Source of the DNA: Sediminibacterium soli
GTDB lineage: Bacteria; Bacteroidota; Bacteroidia; Chitinophagales; Chitinophagaceae
Assembly: GCF_009939225.1 (NCBI RefSeq)
Contig: NZ_JAACJR010000014.1
Coordinates: 1 to 59,127, forward strand
Reading direction: 5' to 3'
Length of the DNA: 59,127 nucleotides
Under the pieces are notes generated by a model that was not told the origin of the DNA, ran no database searches, and worked only from the letters and a program-made list of their open reading frames with translations. A program made the translations under genes and the position numbers. Below are positions 25,365 through 33,771 of the stretch, in pieces; the first letter of the stretch is position 1; every line of letters begins with the position of its first letter.

Positions 25365-25552
25365 AAAAGCATTTTTACGTGTCAGATATACGGTTCCGTT
25401 TTGCCGCAACCAGGGGCTGCCGTTACGCGGGTATAACCGGTATTTTCCGAAAGCTACCGGATGCTTTCTATCTGCACAAGGGTGAAAACACGGTGTTTTG
25501 AAAAAGGGGGCTGCTATATATCCGCGAGGCGAAAGGTATAAATGACCGTTAT

Positions 25553-25789
25553 TTATACCCTGGGTGGTTTGTATGCTTCCAGTAATACATGAATCTCTAT
25601 GTCCAGTCCCTGTGCCAGGGAAACCAGTGTGGTGAAGGCAAAATTGACTTTTCCTTTCTCAATGCGCTGAACCTGGCTGTATTCCAGACCCGAAGCGGCC
25701 GCAAGCTGTCGGATACTGTAGCCCTTCTCCTGTCTGACCCTTGTCAGGTGCGAAGCAAAGCGGAGCAATATCTTTTCCTTGCCAGTCAT
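25553..25789 (-). CDS. XRE-family HTH regulator
   Basis: A 78-residue single-domain Cro/C1-type repressor (HLTRVRQEKGYSIRQLAAAS, then SQVQRIEKGKVNFAF). It is transcribed divergently from the small ORF at 25876, with an 86-bp gap containing an inverted repeat (25813-25846). By position it is the likely controller of itself and possibly of the SET/ATP-grasp operon. Confidence 0.88.
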   Translation of the reverse strand: MTGKEKILLRFASHLTRVRQEKGYSIRQLAAASGLEYSQVQRIEKGKVNFAFTTLVSLAQGLDIEIHVLLEAYKPPRV

Positions 25790-25812
25790 TCTGAAACAAG
25801 GTCATTGGTATT

Positions 25813-25846
25813 GACTGATTTTTTGACGTATAATTATATATCAGTC
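25813..25846. promoter_or_regulatory. Candidate operator in the XRE divergent gap
   Basis: The arms GACTGAT (25813-25819) and ATCAGTC (25840-25846) are perfect inverted copies around a 20-bp AT-rich core. The 7-bp arms are exact, and the site lies between the divergent XRE gene and the 53-residue ORF, where an autoregulatory operator is expected. Which protein binds it is inference. Confidence 0.4.
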
Positions 25847-25875
25847 GTTTTTCTCTGTAACTTGTACCTGCTTCC

Positions 25876-26037
25876 ATGACACCAAAAACAGACCATACGC
25901 ATGAGCCGGTTTCCCTCGAAACAAAGCATCGGATACTCTATGCGCTTGCCATAACGCTTATCAGGAAGACGCCCTATCCCTGGAAGCCCGCCGCCGGCAA
26001 AAAGAAACGCGAAAGCAGTTATATCAACCACGACTGA
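25876..26037 (+). CDS. Small ORF (53 aa) at the head of the SET/ATP-grasp locus
   Basis: A 53-codon frame begins MTPKTDHTHEP and ends in a lysine-rich tail (KPAAGKKKRESSYINHD). It has one moderately hydrophobic stretch (ILYALAITLI) and no signal-peptide cleavage pattern. It starts 86 bp from the divergent XRE gene and ends 181 bp before the first SET gene, in the same direction. It may be chance, a small regulator, or a peptide substrate for the downstream methyltransferase/ligase enzymes. There is no codon-level proof of translation. Confidence 0.35.
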   Translation: MTPKTDHTHEPVSLETKHRILYALAITLIRKTPYPWKPAAGKKKRESSYINHD

Positions 26038-26218
26038 TCCTTCTTTTTCTTCCTTGCTTTCTTTTACGAAAGCTTTCCGCTGCTGCTCACCTCCGATGAT
26101 GGTCAGGCGTTGTTAATAACTCATACCTTAAATGTGGAGTATTATATCGTCCATGATTGTAGATACCTGTTTATTTTATTGAAATTTAAACTACTTATTA
26201 CCCATTAATTCGTTAATC

Positions 26219-26716
26219 ATGGTACCCGCCATTACTTCGGCCTACCTGATGGTCAGCAAACATGGTTTTGCCGACATCATGCAAAACAGCAGCACCGGCG
26301 AAAAATCTTTACATGCTTCCGCTTTTTTTGATGAAGGAGATGTGATCTGTGATTTTGAAGGACAAAGAATGCTCGACACACCCAGTTACCTGACCGTGCA
26401 GGTGGGGGAGAACAGGCACATACTGCTGCACCCTGAATTTTTACAGTACATCAACCACAGCTGTGCACCGAATGTTTTTTTCGACACATCGGCCATGCAG
26501 CTTATCGCGCTGAAAGCGATACAGCCGGGTGATGAACTGCTTTTTTTCTATCCCTCCACCGAATGGGATATGGCGCAGCCCTTTGATTGTTTCTGCGGCA
26601 CACCGCAGTGTCTGCATCGTATACAGGGCGCGGCGCATCTGCGCGATGAAGAGATCATGCAGTACCGTCTTACGCGGTTCATACAGGAGAAGGTTCAAAA
26701 CAGGAGTGCAAGATAG
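26219..26716 (+). CDS. SET-domain methyltransferase-like protein with post-SET cysteines
   Basis: A 165-residue minimal SET domain. The AdoMet/substrate knot is visible as YINHSCAPNV (about 77-86) and ELLFFYPSTEW (106-116). It is followed by a post-SET zinc-type pattern FDCFCGTPQC (Cys124, 126, 131) which, with the NHSC Cys81, can bind one zinc as in eukaryotic SET enzymes. SET enzymes methylate lysine side chains. The target here is unknown. It ends 3 bp before the ATP-grasp gene, the first of three coupled genes. Start at 26219: no Shine-Dalgarno is visible, as is common in this phylum. Confidence 0.85.
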   Translation: MVPAITSAYLMVSKHGFADIMQNSSTGEKSLHASAFFDEGDVICDFEGQRMLDTPSYLTVQVGENRHILLHPEFLQYINHSCAPNVFFDTSAMQLIALKAIQPGDELLFFYPSTEWDMAQPFDCFCGTPQCLHRIQGAAHLRDEEIMQYRLTRFIQEKVQNRSAR

Positions 26717-26719
26717 ATC

Positions 26720-27916
26720 ATGGAGAAGGCTTCACCCTTTATCGCATCCGTTCCTGCAGACCGGCTCAAGGTCTGGGTGCTTGCACCGTCTCTTGTTACC
26801 AACGACGCCAATATCGATTACTACTACGATTTCAGCCAGAGTATTGCCGAATACACCAGCGTGTTTTCCGCCCTCGGTATCAGCTGGCAATGGCAACCCG
26901 TAACGATACAGGATTATGCGGCGGTCATTGACGGCATCGCTGCGGAAAAACAGTCGGGCCAGACAGAACCCCTTGTCTTCAATCTCTGCGACGGCGATGA
27001 AGTGAATGGCACGCCGGGTATCTCCGTGGTTAGGCTGCTGGAAGAAAAAGGACTGGTATACACGGGCTCCGATGAATATTTCTACCGCATCACCACTTCC
27101 AAGATCCCCATGAAACGCGCTTTCGACAAAGCGGGTGTTCCCACGGCGAAATGGGAGGCGATCCTTTCTCCCGGGCAGGATGTATCGGGTATATTCGATC
27201 GGCTGGGTACGCCGCTGATCGTAAAACCGGCGGTTTCGGGAGGCAGCATGGGTGTGGGTACGCGTAATGTGGTGTATAACGAGACCCAACTGCGTGAACA
27301 GCTGGCCAACATGTTCGAAGGCTACCGCGGATGGAACCTTTCTTCGGACGGGGTTATTGCAGAAGCTTTTATTACCGGCCCGGAATTTACCACCCTCATC
27401 GTGGGCTCATCAAAGCACCCCAAACAATGCAGGGTGTACCAGCCGGTGGAAAGGGTGTTCCACGAATCCCTTCCCGATAACGAAAAATTTCTTTCGTTCG
27501 ACAGGCTCTGGGAGATCTACGAGGAAGAGGCGCCCATGCCCGGGGATGCCTGTTTCTATGAATACCGGCTGCCTGATGAAGCGTTGCACGATGCATTGAA
27601 AAAAACCAGTCTCGACGCCTATCTTTCGGTAAAAGGCACGGGCTATACGCGTGTTGACCTGCGCATGGATGCCGCCACCGGAAAACTGTTCGTGCTCGAA
27701 GTAAATGCGCAGTGCGGTATCAGCGAAGACGAAGACTTTACCTCCATCGGTGCCATCCTGCGCGTAAGCGATGCCTCGTTTACATCGCTGGTTACAGAGA
27801 TCATCAACGATGCCTACAGAAGATATATACAGCAACCGCATAAAGTAAAAGAAGAAACCGGCGCGCAGGTAGTGCCATTGACTGCCGGAAGGGCCCAGCG
27901 AAAAAAGATACGATGA
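26720..27916 (+). CDS. ATP-grasp ligase (D-Ala-D-Ala ligase-like)
   Basis: A 398-residue ATP-grasp protein with a Ddl-like N-terminal domain (FNLCDGDEVNGTPG at about 87-100, YTGSDEYFYRITTSK at 114-128). ATP-site elements are LIVKPAVSGGSMGVG (Lys169, glycine loop 174-180), VIAEAF (Glu215) and the metal ligands in GYTRVDLRMD (about 308-317) and FVLEVNAQCG (Glu327, Asn329). All appear intact. Such enzymes join a carboxylate to an amine using ATP. It carries a basic C-terminal tail and overlaps the next gene by 4 bp. Sequence features do not reveal whether the substrate is an amino acid, a dipeptide or a protein end; a cell-wall Ddl role is unlikely given the SET context. Confidence 0.88.
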   Translation: MEKASPFIASVPADRLKVWVLAPSLVTNDANIDYYYDFSQSIAEYTSVFSALGISWQWQPVTIQDYAAVIDGIAAEKQSGQTEPLVFNLCDGDEVNGTPGISVVRLLEEKGLVYTGSDEYFYRITTSKIPMKRAFDKAGVPTAKWEAILSPGQDVSGIFDRLGTPLIVKPAVSGGSMGVGTRNVVYNETQLREQLANMFEGYRGWNLSSDGVIAEAFITGPEFTTLIVGSSKHPKQCRVYQPVERVFHESLPDNEKFLSFDRLWEIYEEEAPMPGDACFYEYRLPDEALHDALKKTSLDAYLSVKGTGYTRVDLRMDAATGKLFVLEVNAQCGISEDEDFTSIGAILRVSDASFTSLVTEIINDAYRRYIQQPHKVKEETGAQVVPLTAGRAQRKKIR

Positions 27917-29340
27917 AAGTCTGCGTACTACAACCCGATTATTCAACCACTGCCGTTGACTATCAATATTACGATCCGCCCCGCCATCTTTCAGCACTGT
28001 TGCCCGATGCGCAGGTAGACCATATCTTTCTCAACAAACTTACCACTTACCGGCAGTTGAAAAACCTGCAGCACGCAGGCTACGATGTATTCGTAAACCT
28101 CTGCGAGGGATACCTGGAATGGGAAGTGCCTTCCATCGATGTGATCTATACGCTGGAACTGCTGGGAATGCCGTTCACCGGTCCTTCCACCCTGTTGTAC
28201 GACCCCGCCAAAGAGCTCATGAAATACGTGGCGTACTGCGAGGGCGTGGCCACACCGGCCTATGTGCTGATCGAAAAACAGGAGCCGGTTCCCGCAGCGC
28301 TTCAGCAGCTCGGGTTTCCTTTGTTCCTGAAACCGGCCAAAGCCGGCGACAGCCTGGGCATTGACCAGCAATCGCTGGTGCGGGATGAAAAGGAACTGGC
28401 GGCGAAGCTGGGTGCCCTGCTTCCCGAATACCCGCAGGTGCTCGCAGAAGCGTACATTGACGGAAGGGAATTCACCGTACTGATCGCCGCAAACGAGGAC
28501 GGAAAAACGGCCACCGTTTTTAAACCCGTTGAATTCATTTTTCCCGAAGGGTCTGCTTTCAAGACCTATGCGTTAAAAACATCGGAACTGCATCCCGAAG
28601 CCAATATACCCGTAACGGACCCCGCCATTGAACAGCAGCTCCGCGATGCCGCGGCAAGAATCTTCAGGGGTTTTAACGGGGTGGGTTATGCCAGGCTGGA
28701 TTTCAGGATGGATGCTTCGGGCAGGCTGTATTTTCTGGAGATCAATTTTACCTGTTCCGTTTTTTACAAAGACGGTTACGAGGGTTCCGCTGATTATATC
28801 CTCAGGTACGATGGCATCGGCCAGCCGGGTTTTCTCCGGCATATCATCGCCGAAGGCATCGCCCGGTACAAACGCATGCAGAAAAAATATACTATCAAGG
28901 GCAATGCGATCTCGGGCTACGGTATCTACGCAAACCAGGCAATTAGGTCTAATGAAGTGATTTTCAACGGAGAAGGCCTGTCGCAGCGCTTGATCACCCG
29001 CCGCTATGTGGAAAAAAACTGGGATGATAATCAACAGGAAATCTTCCGGCGCTATGCGTACCCACTGAGCAATGAAGTATTTTTGCTCTGGGATAATGAT
29101 CCGTCGGCATGGGCTCCGCAAAACCATAGCTGCCAACCAAACACCATCTACGACGGCCTGAACGTGATCGCCAGCCGCGATATCGAACCGGACCAGGAAC
29201 TAACCCTTGACTATGCATCCTTTCTGGATGACCGTATGGAGCCTTTTACCTGCCATTGCGGCGCACCCGGTTGCCAGGGCCTGATCAAAGGCGTTCCCGG
29301 CAATTCGGTTACCGCAAGAGAAACCGCCAAGCGGTCTTAA
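27913..29340 (+). CDS. ATP-grasp ligase fused to a C-terminal SET domain
   Basis: 475 residues in two domains. Residues 1-320 are a second Ddl-like ATP-grasp unit, diverged from its neighbour (VNLCEGYLEWEVPS, FLKPAKAGDSLGID with Lys140, LAEAYIDGREF with Glu179, GYARLDFRMD, FLEINFTCS with Glu276/Asn278). Residues about 327-460 are a SET domain with ISGYGIYA (333-340), NHSCQPN (404-410), ELTLDYASF (429-437) and a post-SET Cys set CHCGAPGC (447-454). The fusion ties ligation and methylation to one product or one assembly line. The 4-bp overlap with the upstream gene shows translational coupling. Both catalytic sets appear complete. Confidence 0.88.
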   Translation: MKVCVLQPDYSTTAVDYQYYDPPRHLSALLPDAQVDHIFLNKLTTYRQLKNLQHAGYDVFVNLCEGYLEWEVPSIDVIYTLELLGMPFTGPSTLLYDPAKELMKYVAYCEGVATPAYVLIEKQEPVPAALQQLGFPLFLKPAKAGDSLGIDQQSLVRDEKELAAKLGALLPEYPQVLAEAYIDGREFTVLIAANEDGKTATVFKPVEFIFPEGSAFKTYALKTSELHPEANIPVTDPAIEQQLRDAAARIFRGFNGVGYARLDFRMDASGRLYFLEINFTCSVFYKDGYEGSADYILRYDGIGQPGFLRHIIAEGIARYKRMQKKYTIKGNAISGYGIYANQAIRSNEVIFNGEGLSQRLITRRYVEKNWDDNQQEIFRRYAYPLSNEVFLLWDNDPSAWAPQNHSCQPNTIYDGLNVIASRDIEPDQELTLDYASFLDDRMEPFTCHCGAPGCQGLIKGVPGNSVTARETAKRS

Positions 29341-29451
29341 ACATTTTCCCGCCAACAGCGTCAAACTTACTTTCCCATTAAAGCGAAGCATGACCGTTGT
29401 ATAACCGCGTGCAGGTAAGGGATCTGCATGCAAAAATGTGAAGGAGAGAGT

Positions 29452-30339
29452 ATGTCCAGATTTGCAATTCTGAAAAAATTAATGAAAGAACACCGCTGGC
29501 AACTGGTGTTCACCTATTCGCTGTTCTCACTGGAAATGCTGGGCGCACTGATGCGGCCTTATTTTCTGGGTGAGGCTGTGAACGGACTGATGAAAGGAAG
29601 TTACCAAGGCCTGTTCCTGTTATCGGGTGTGCATCTTGCCTGGCTGGTGATCGGCACGCTGCGGCACCGCTTTGATACGCGCACCTATTCTGCCATTTAC
29701 ACCTCGCTGGTAACCAATTTTCTTTCCAGGAGAATACTGCGTTCGGATGTATCCAGGCTTACCGCGCATTCCGCGCTGGCCAGGGAGTTTGTGGATTTTC
29801 TTGAGTTCGACCTGGTGTATGTGATCGAAGCTTTGTACAACCTGTTCGGGTCACTGGTGCTGCTGTATTTCTACGACAGCTCGGTGGTATTGCTCTGTCT
29901 GGCGATATTGGCGCCCGTTATGGCCATCAGTTATTTCTACGGAAAGCGGATGAAAAAACTGAACCGTTATAAAAACGACGAACTGGAAAAACAGGTGGAC
30001 ATTATTTCTTCGGGCGACAGGAAAGCGATCTCCAGGCATTTTAACAACCTCCGCCACTGGCAGGTGCGTATCAGCGACCAGGAAGCCTGGAACTTCGGTA
30101 TCATGGAGCTGATGGTAATGATCGTGATCGGTATTTCGCTGCTGCTCACCAATTCACTGACCACCGGAACGGTGCTGGCCGGCAGCCTGATCGGCATCTA
30201 TAACTATATATTGAAATTTGTGTCGGGGCTGGATACGATACCCTATACGGTACAGCGGCTCACCTCGCTCAATGATATCACCAGAAGGATTCAGCTGCAG
30301 GAGGAAGATATGCGCAACCCGACGCTTTTGGTGGCATAA
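29452..30339 (+). CDS. ABC-type six-transmembrane domain protein without ATPase domain
   Basis: About 295 residues with six hydrophobic helices in the ABC exporter arrangement (two near 15-60, two around 125-165, two around 220-265) and a cytoplasmic loop between. No Walker A, signature or Walker B is present, and no separate ATPase gene lies nearby. The start at 29452 follows an upstream in-frame ATG at 29428; MSRFAILKKLMKEHRW fits an exporter N-terminus. It begins 111 bp after the ATP-grasp-SET gene, in the same direction. It might move the pathway's product with an ATPase encoded elsewhere, or act as a non-transporting membrane partner. Confidence 0.8.
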   Translation: MSRFAILKKLMKEHRWQLVFTYSLFSLEMLGALMRPYFLGEAVNGLMKGSYQGLFLLSGVHLAWLVIGTLRHRFDTRTYSAIYTSLVTNFLSRRILRSDVSRLTAHSALAREFVDFLEFDLVYVIEALYNLFGSLVLLYFYDSSVVLLCLAILAPVMAISYFYGKRMKKLNRYKNDELEKQVDIISSGDRKAISRHFNNLRHWQVRISDQEAWNFGIMELMVMIVIGISLLLTNSLTTGTVLAGSLIGIYNYILKFVSGLDTIPYTVQRLTSLNDITRRIQLQEEDMRNPTLLVA

Positions 30340-30343
30340 ATTG

Positions 30344-30425
30344 ATTACGGATTCATGGATTACGGATTTGCCGATGGGAGATTCCCGGAGAGAAAAATCC
30401 GCATCCGTATTCTGCGCATCCTTTA
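30344..30425. repeat. Intergenic GGATTACGGATT-type repeat
   Basis: A 'gattacggattcatggattacggatt' array with an inverted arm ('aaaaatccgcatccgt'). The same words fill gaps at 31242-31365, 33570-33750 and 34868-35047. No gene here. Confidence 0.7.
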
Positions 30426-30467
30426 ATTGATTATTTTTCCTCAACCAACGAATTAAAGCAAACCATT

Positions 30468-31241
30468 ATGAAAAATTATTTTGTTCCCGCTTTTTTATTA
30501 CTGACGACGGCATCATTTGCGCAGCGTGTGAACCAGGACAGTCTGGTGAACGAATCAAAGAAAACAGAAGTGTGGCAGCCCGTGCCGAAACCGGTAACAC
30601 CCGGCGCCACCGCATCCGAGGCCCCTTCTGATGCCATTGTATTGTTTAATGGCACCAATCTCGATAGCTGGGTAAAGGAAAGCGATAACAAAGCGCCGGG
30701 CTGGAAACTGGACGGCGACGGCGCGATGACGGTTGTAAAGGGTTCGGGTAACCTCAAAACAAAACAGGCATTCGGAAACTGCCAGCTGCACATTGAATGG
30801 CGCGAGCCCTCGGCCATAGCGGGGTCCAGCCAGTCGCGCGGCAACAGCGGCATCTTCTTCATGGGCAAATACGAACTGCAGGTGCTGGATTCGTATAATA
30901 ATCCCACGTATGTAAACGGCCAGGCGGGCAGCATTTATAAACAGCATATACCCCTTGTAAACGCATCGCGCAAACCCGGTGAATGGCAGAGCTACGATGT
31001 AATCTTTACCGCACCGTCTTTTGACGCTGCAGGAAAAGTTCTTTCGCCCGCCCGCATCACCGTACTGCACAATGGCGTACTTGTTCAGAACAACGTGGCC
31101 ATAAAAGGGTCCACCCAATGGATAGGCCAGCCTTCTTACGAGAAGCACGGCGACAAAGAGCCCATTGTACTGCAAGACCATGGCAAAGACGGCGGCAACC
31201 CCATGAGCTACCGCAATATCTGGGTGAGGGAGTTGAATTAG
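30468..31241 (+). CDS. Secreted DUF1080 (3-keto-disaccharide hydrolase-like) protein
   Basis: 257 residues with a signal peptide (MKNYFVPAFLLLTTASFAQ) and one DUF1080 jelly-roll (about 55-257): IVLFNGTNLDSWV, NCQLHIEWREP, SRGNSGIFFMGKYELQVLDS, GEWQSYDVIF and the terminal MSYRNIWVRELN. Likely a periplasmic glycoside-processing protein of the 3-keto type. It is shorter than the paralogue at 15100 and lacks its N-terminal beta domain. Confidence 0.87.
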   Translation: MKNYFVPAFLLLTTASFAQRVNQDSLVNESKKTEVWQPVPKPVTPGATASEAPSDAIVLFNGTNLDSWVKESDNKAPGWKLDGDGAMTVVKGSGNLKTKQAFGNCQLHIEWREPSAIAGSSQSRGNSGIFFMGKYELQVLDSYNNPTYVNGQAGSIYKQHIPLVNASRKPGEWQSYDVIFTAPSFDAAGKVLSPARITVLHNGVLVQNNVAIKGSTQWIGQPSYEKHGDKEPIVLQDHGKDGGNPMSYRNIWVRELN

Positions 31242-31365
31242 GGATTGCGGATTAGCGGATTGGCGGATTTTTTTCTCTCTGCGAAACGTTGCCTCTCTGC
31301 CTCTTTGCGGTAAAAAAAGCGTCCCGCAGCCATCAATCCACTAATCCAATCACCCCCGGGTATAA
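31242..31365. repeat. Composite intergenic repeat upstream of recQ
   Basis: It combines two dispersed word families: GGATTAGCGGATTGGCGGATT with its inverted 'aatccactaatccaatc', surrounding an inner CTCTGCGAAACG...TTTGCGGTAAA part. A similar nested layout is present at 33570-33750 and 34868-35047. Confidence 0.75.
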
Positions 31366-31406
31366 ATACGCTTACACCAAACCCTGCTGCATCCTATCTT
31401 GCACTT

Positions 31407-33569
31407 ATGTCCCTTATCGCGCAGCCGCAGGAAATACTGGAATCGGTTTTTGGCTATACCAGCTTCCGCCATAACCAGCGGGAGATCATCGATCATTTGT
31501 TGAAGGGCAAAGATGCCTGCGTGCTGATGCCCACCGGCGGCGGTAAAAGTCTTTGCTACCAGGTGCCTGCCCTGTGTTTGCCCGGTGTTACCATCGTGGT
31601 GAGTCCTTTGATCGCCTTGATGAAAGACCAGGTGGATGCCCTGCTGCTATCGGGTGTAAAAGCGGCTTTTCTCAACAGCACGCAAAGCAGCCAGGAACAG
31701 CGCGCCATCACCACACAGCTAAAAAACAACGAGCTGAAGCTGCTGTATATAGCGCCCGAGCGACTGGTTGGCGGGGATATTTCTTTTCTGCATTTTCTGA
31801 AAGAGATCGGCCCCTCTTTGTTTGCGATCGACGAAGCGCATTGCATCAGCCAGTGGGGCCATGATTTCCGCACGGAATACCGTGTGCTGAGCCAGCTGAA
31901 AACCGTTTTTCCCTCGGTCCCGGTCATTGCACTGACGGCAACGGCAGACAAGCTTACCAAGAACGATATCATTGAACAGCTGCAGATAACAGGTTGCGGC
32001 GAATTTGAAAACAGCTTCAACAGGCCGAATATTTTTTACCGTGTTCAGCCCAAACGCAACTCCTACGAGTCGATCTCGGCCTATCTTCAGAAACATCCCG
32101 AAGACAATGGCATCATTTACTGTCTCAGCAGGGCCGCCACTGAATCACTTGCGGCAAAGCTGCGCGACGACGGTTTCAGCGCGGCGGCTTACCATGCGGG
32201 TCTTGAGAAAACCCTGCGCGACGAGCGCCAGGATCTTTTTCTGAAAGACGATATCAGGGTAATGGCGGCCACCATCGCATTCGGGATGGGTATCAACAAA
32301 AGCAATGTGCGTTTTGTGATGCATGCGGATCTGCCCAAGAACATCGAAGGGTATTACCAGGAGACAGGCCGTGCCGGCCGCGACGGACTGCCCAGCGAAG
32401 CCATACTTTTTTACAGCGCTGGTGATGCGATCAAACTGAAAAGTTTTGCGCAGGTTGACAATAACCCGGAACAAACCGGCATACTGCTCGAAAAACTTGC
32501 GCAGATGCAGCAGTTCTGCGAAACAAGAACCTGCCGGCGCCAGTACCTGCTGCAGTATTTCGGCGAGCAGTCGGGAAGCTATTGCGGGCATTGTGATGTT
32601 TGCCTGGAGAAACCCGAGCTGGCAGACGCCACCATCACCGCCCAGAAAATACTCAGCGCCGTTCATCGCCTTAAACAATCGTTCGGTATGCGTTATGTGG
32701 CGGATATTTTAAAAGGAAGCAACGGCGAGAAGATACGCGAGCAGCATAAGCAGTTATCGGTATACGGTATCGGAAAAGACCGGCCGAAAGAAGAATGGCT
32801 GCATTATATAAAAGAACTGCTTCGTTACGGGTACCTGGAACAGGCTGCGGGAGAATACCCGGTTCTCAAACTCACGGAAAAAAGCGAGCCGGTGCTTTAC
32901 AAGGGAGAAAAAGTGTTTCTGCCCGCACCGGTGCAGCCGGAAGCGGCGCCCGAGCCGGTTATTTACCAGCCGCATGCTTATGAGAAACCCTTGTTTGACC
33001 AGCTCAAGCAGCTGCGTAACCGCATAGCCCATGAAGAGAACGTACCCGCTTACCTGATATTCAGCGACAGCTCGCTGCTTGACCTGGCCACTTACCTGCC
33101 TGTATCGAAGGACGATCTTCCTAAGATATCCGGCTTCGGCTCCTACAAGATCGAAAGATATGGCAACGCATTCCTGGAAATCGTGCAGGACTATTGCCAT
33201 GAGAACAGGCTGGCATCGCAGATTGATTTGAAACAGCAAAGAAAGCCCGTCAAAAAAACAATGCCCAAGGAAAGGGCCACCGAAACCAAACAGGCCAGCC
33301 TGGATATGTACCGGTCGGGCATGACGATTGAAGAGATAGCGGAAACAAGGTCGCTGTCTGCCATGACGGTTGAATCGCATCTCGCTTTTTATGTTGCCAG
33401 CGGAGAACTGGGGCTGCGCGAATTCGTGAACCCCGAAAAAGAAAACACGATCAGGGAAGCGATCGCCAAATTCGGCCCCGGCAGACTGAAACTACTGAAA
33501 GAAAACCTGCCGTATGCCTATACCTATACGCAGATCAAGATGGTTGTAGCCGCTGCGGGGAGGGAATGA
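31407..33569 (+). CDS. recQ: ATP-dependent DNA helicase RecQ
   Basis: A 720-residue helicase with all RecQ landmarks. Motif 0 is [14 protein letters not shown], Walker [13 protein letters not shown] and the DEAH box [16 protein letters not shown]. Motif VI is [12 protein letters not shown], and the RecQ zinc cluster ([12 protein letters not shown]...YCGHCDVC) is at about 370-400. The winged-helix RQC domain follows, then HRDC (about 525-600, [20 protein letters not shown]) and a C-terminal helix-turn-helix extension ([24 protein letters not shown]) common in Bacteroidota. It unwinds recombination and repair intermediates 3'-5'. Confidence 0.95.
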   Translation: MSLIAQPQEILESVFGYTSFRHNQREIIDHLLKGKDACVLMPTGGGKSLCYQVPALCLPGVTIVVSPLIALMKDQVDALLLSGVKAAFLNSTQSSQEQRAITTQLKNNELKLLYIAPERLVGGDISFLHFLKEIGPSLFAIDEAHCISQWGHDFRTEYRVLSQLKTVFPSVPVIALTATADKLTKNDIIEQLQITGCGEFENSFNRPNIFYRVQPKRNSYESISAYLQKHPEDNGIIYCLSRAATESLAAKLRDDGFSAAAYHAGLEKTLRDERQDLFLKDDIRVMAATIAFGMGINKSNVRFVMHADLPKNIEGYYQETGRAGRDGLPSEAILFYSAGDAIKLKSFAQVDNNPEQTGILLEKLAQMQQFCETRTCRRQYLLQYFGEQSGSYCGHCDVCLEKPELADATITAQKILSAVHRLKQSFGMRYVADILKGSNGEKIREQHKQLSVYGIGKDRPKEEWLHYIKELLRYGYLEQAAGEYPVLKLTEKSEPVLYKGEKVFLPAPVQPEAAPEPVIYQPHAYEKPLFDQLKQLRNRIAHEENVPAYLIFSDSSLLDLATYLPVSKDDLPKISGFGSYKIERYGNAFLEIVQDYCHENRLASQIDLKQQRKPVKKTMPKERATETKQASLDMYRSGMTIEEIAETRSLSAMTVESHLAFYVASGELGLREFVNPEKENTIREAIAKFGPGRLKLLKENLPYAYTYTQIKMVVAAAGRE

Positions 33570-33750
33570 GTATGGATTTGCGGATTCCGGATTCGCGGAT
33601 TTTATTCTTCCTGTCTTTGCGAAGCTCCCCTCACTCCGCGCCGCTGCGGTAAAGACAAAGGTTTGAATTTTTGAGGTTACGCGCTGTGAACAAACCCCGC
33701 AAAAAAATCCACTAATCCACTAATCCGCGAATCCGGAATCCCCTAACCCC
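33570..33750. repeat. Composite intergenic repeat between recQ and corA
   Basis: 'GGATTTGCGGATTCCGGATTCGCGGATT' at the left is answered by an inverted 'aatccactaatccactaatccgcgaatccggaatcc' arm at the right. Inside are CTTTGCGAAG and GCTGCGGTAAAG words. A long stem could form in RNA from either strand. Confidence 0.8.
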
Positions 33751-33771
33751 AATAACCCGTAACTTCATCTC

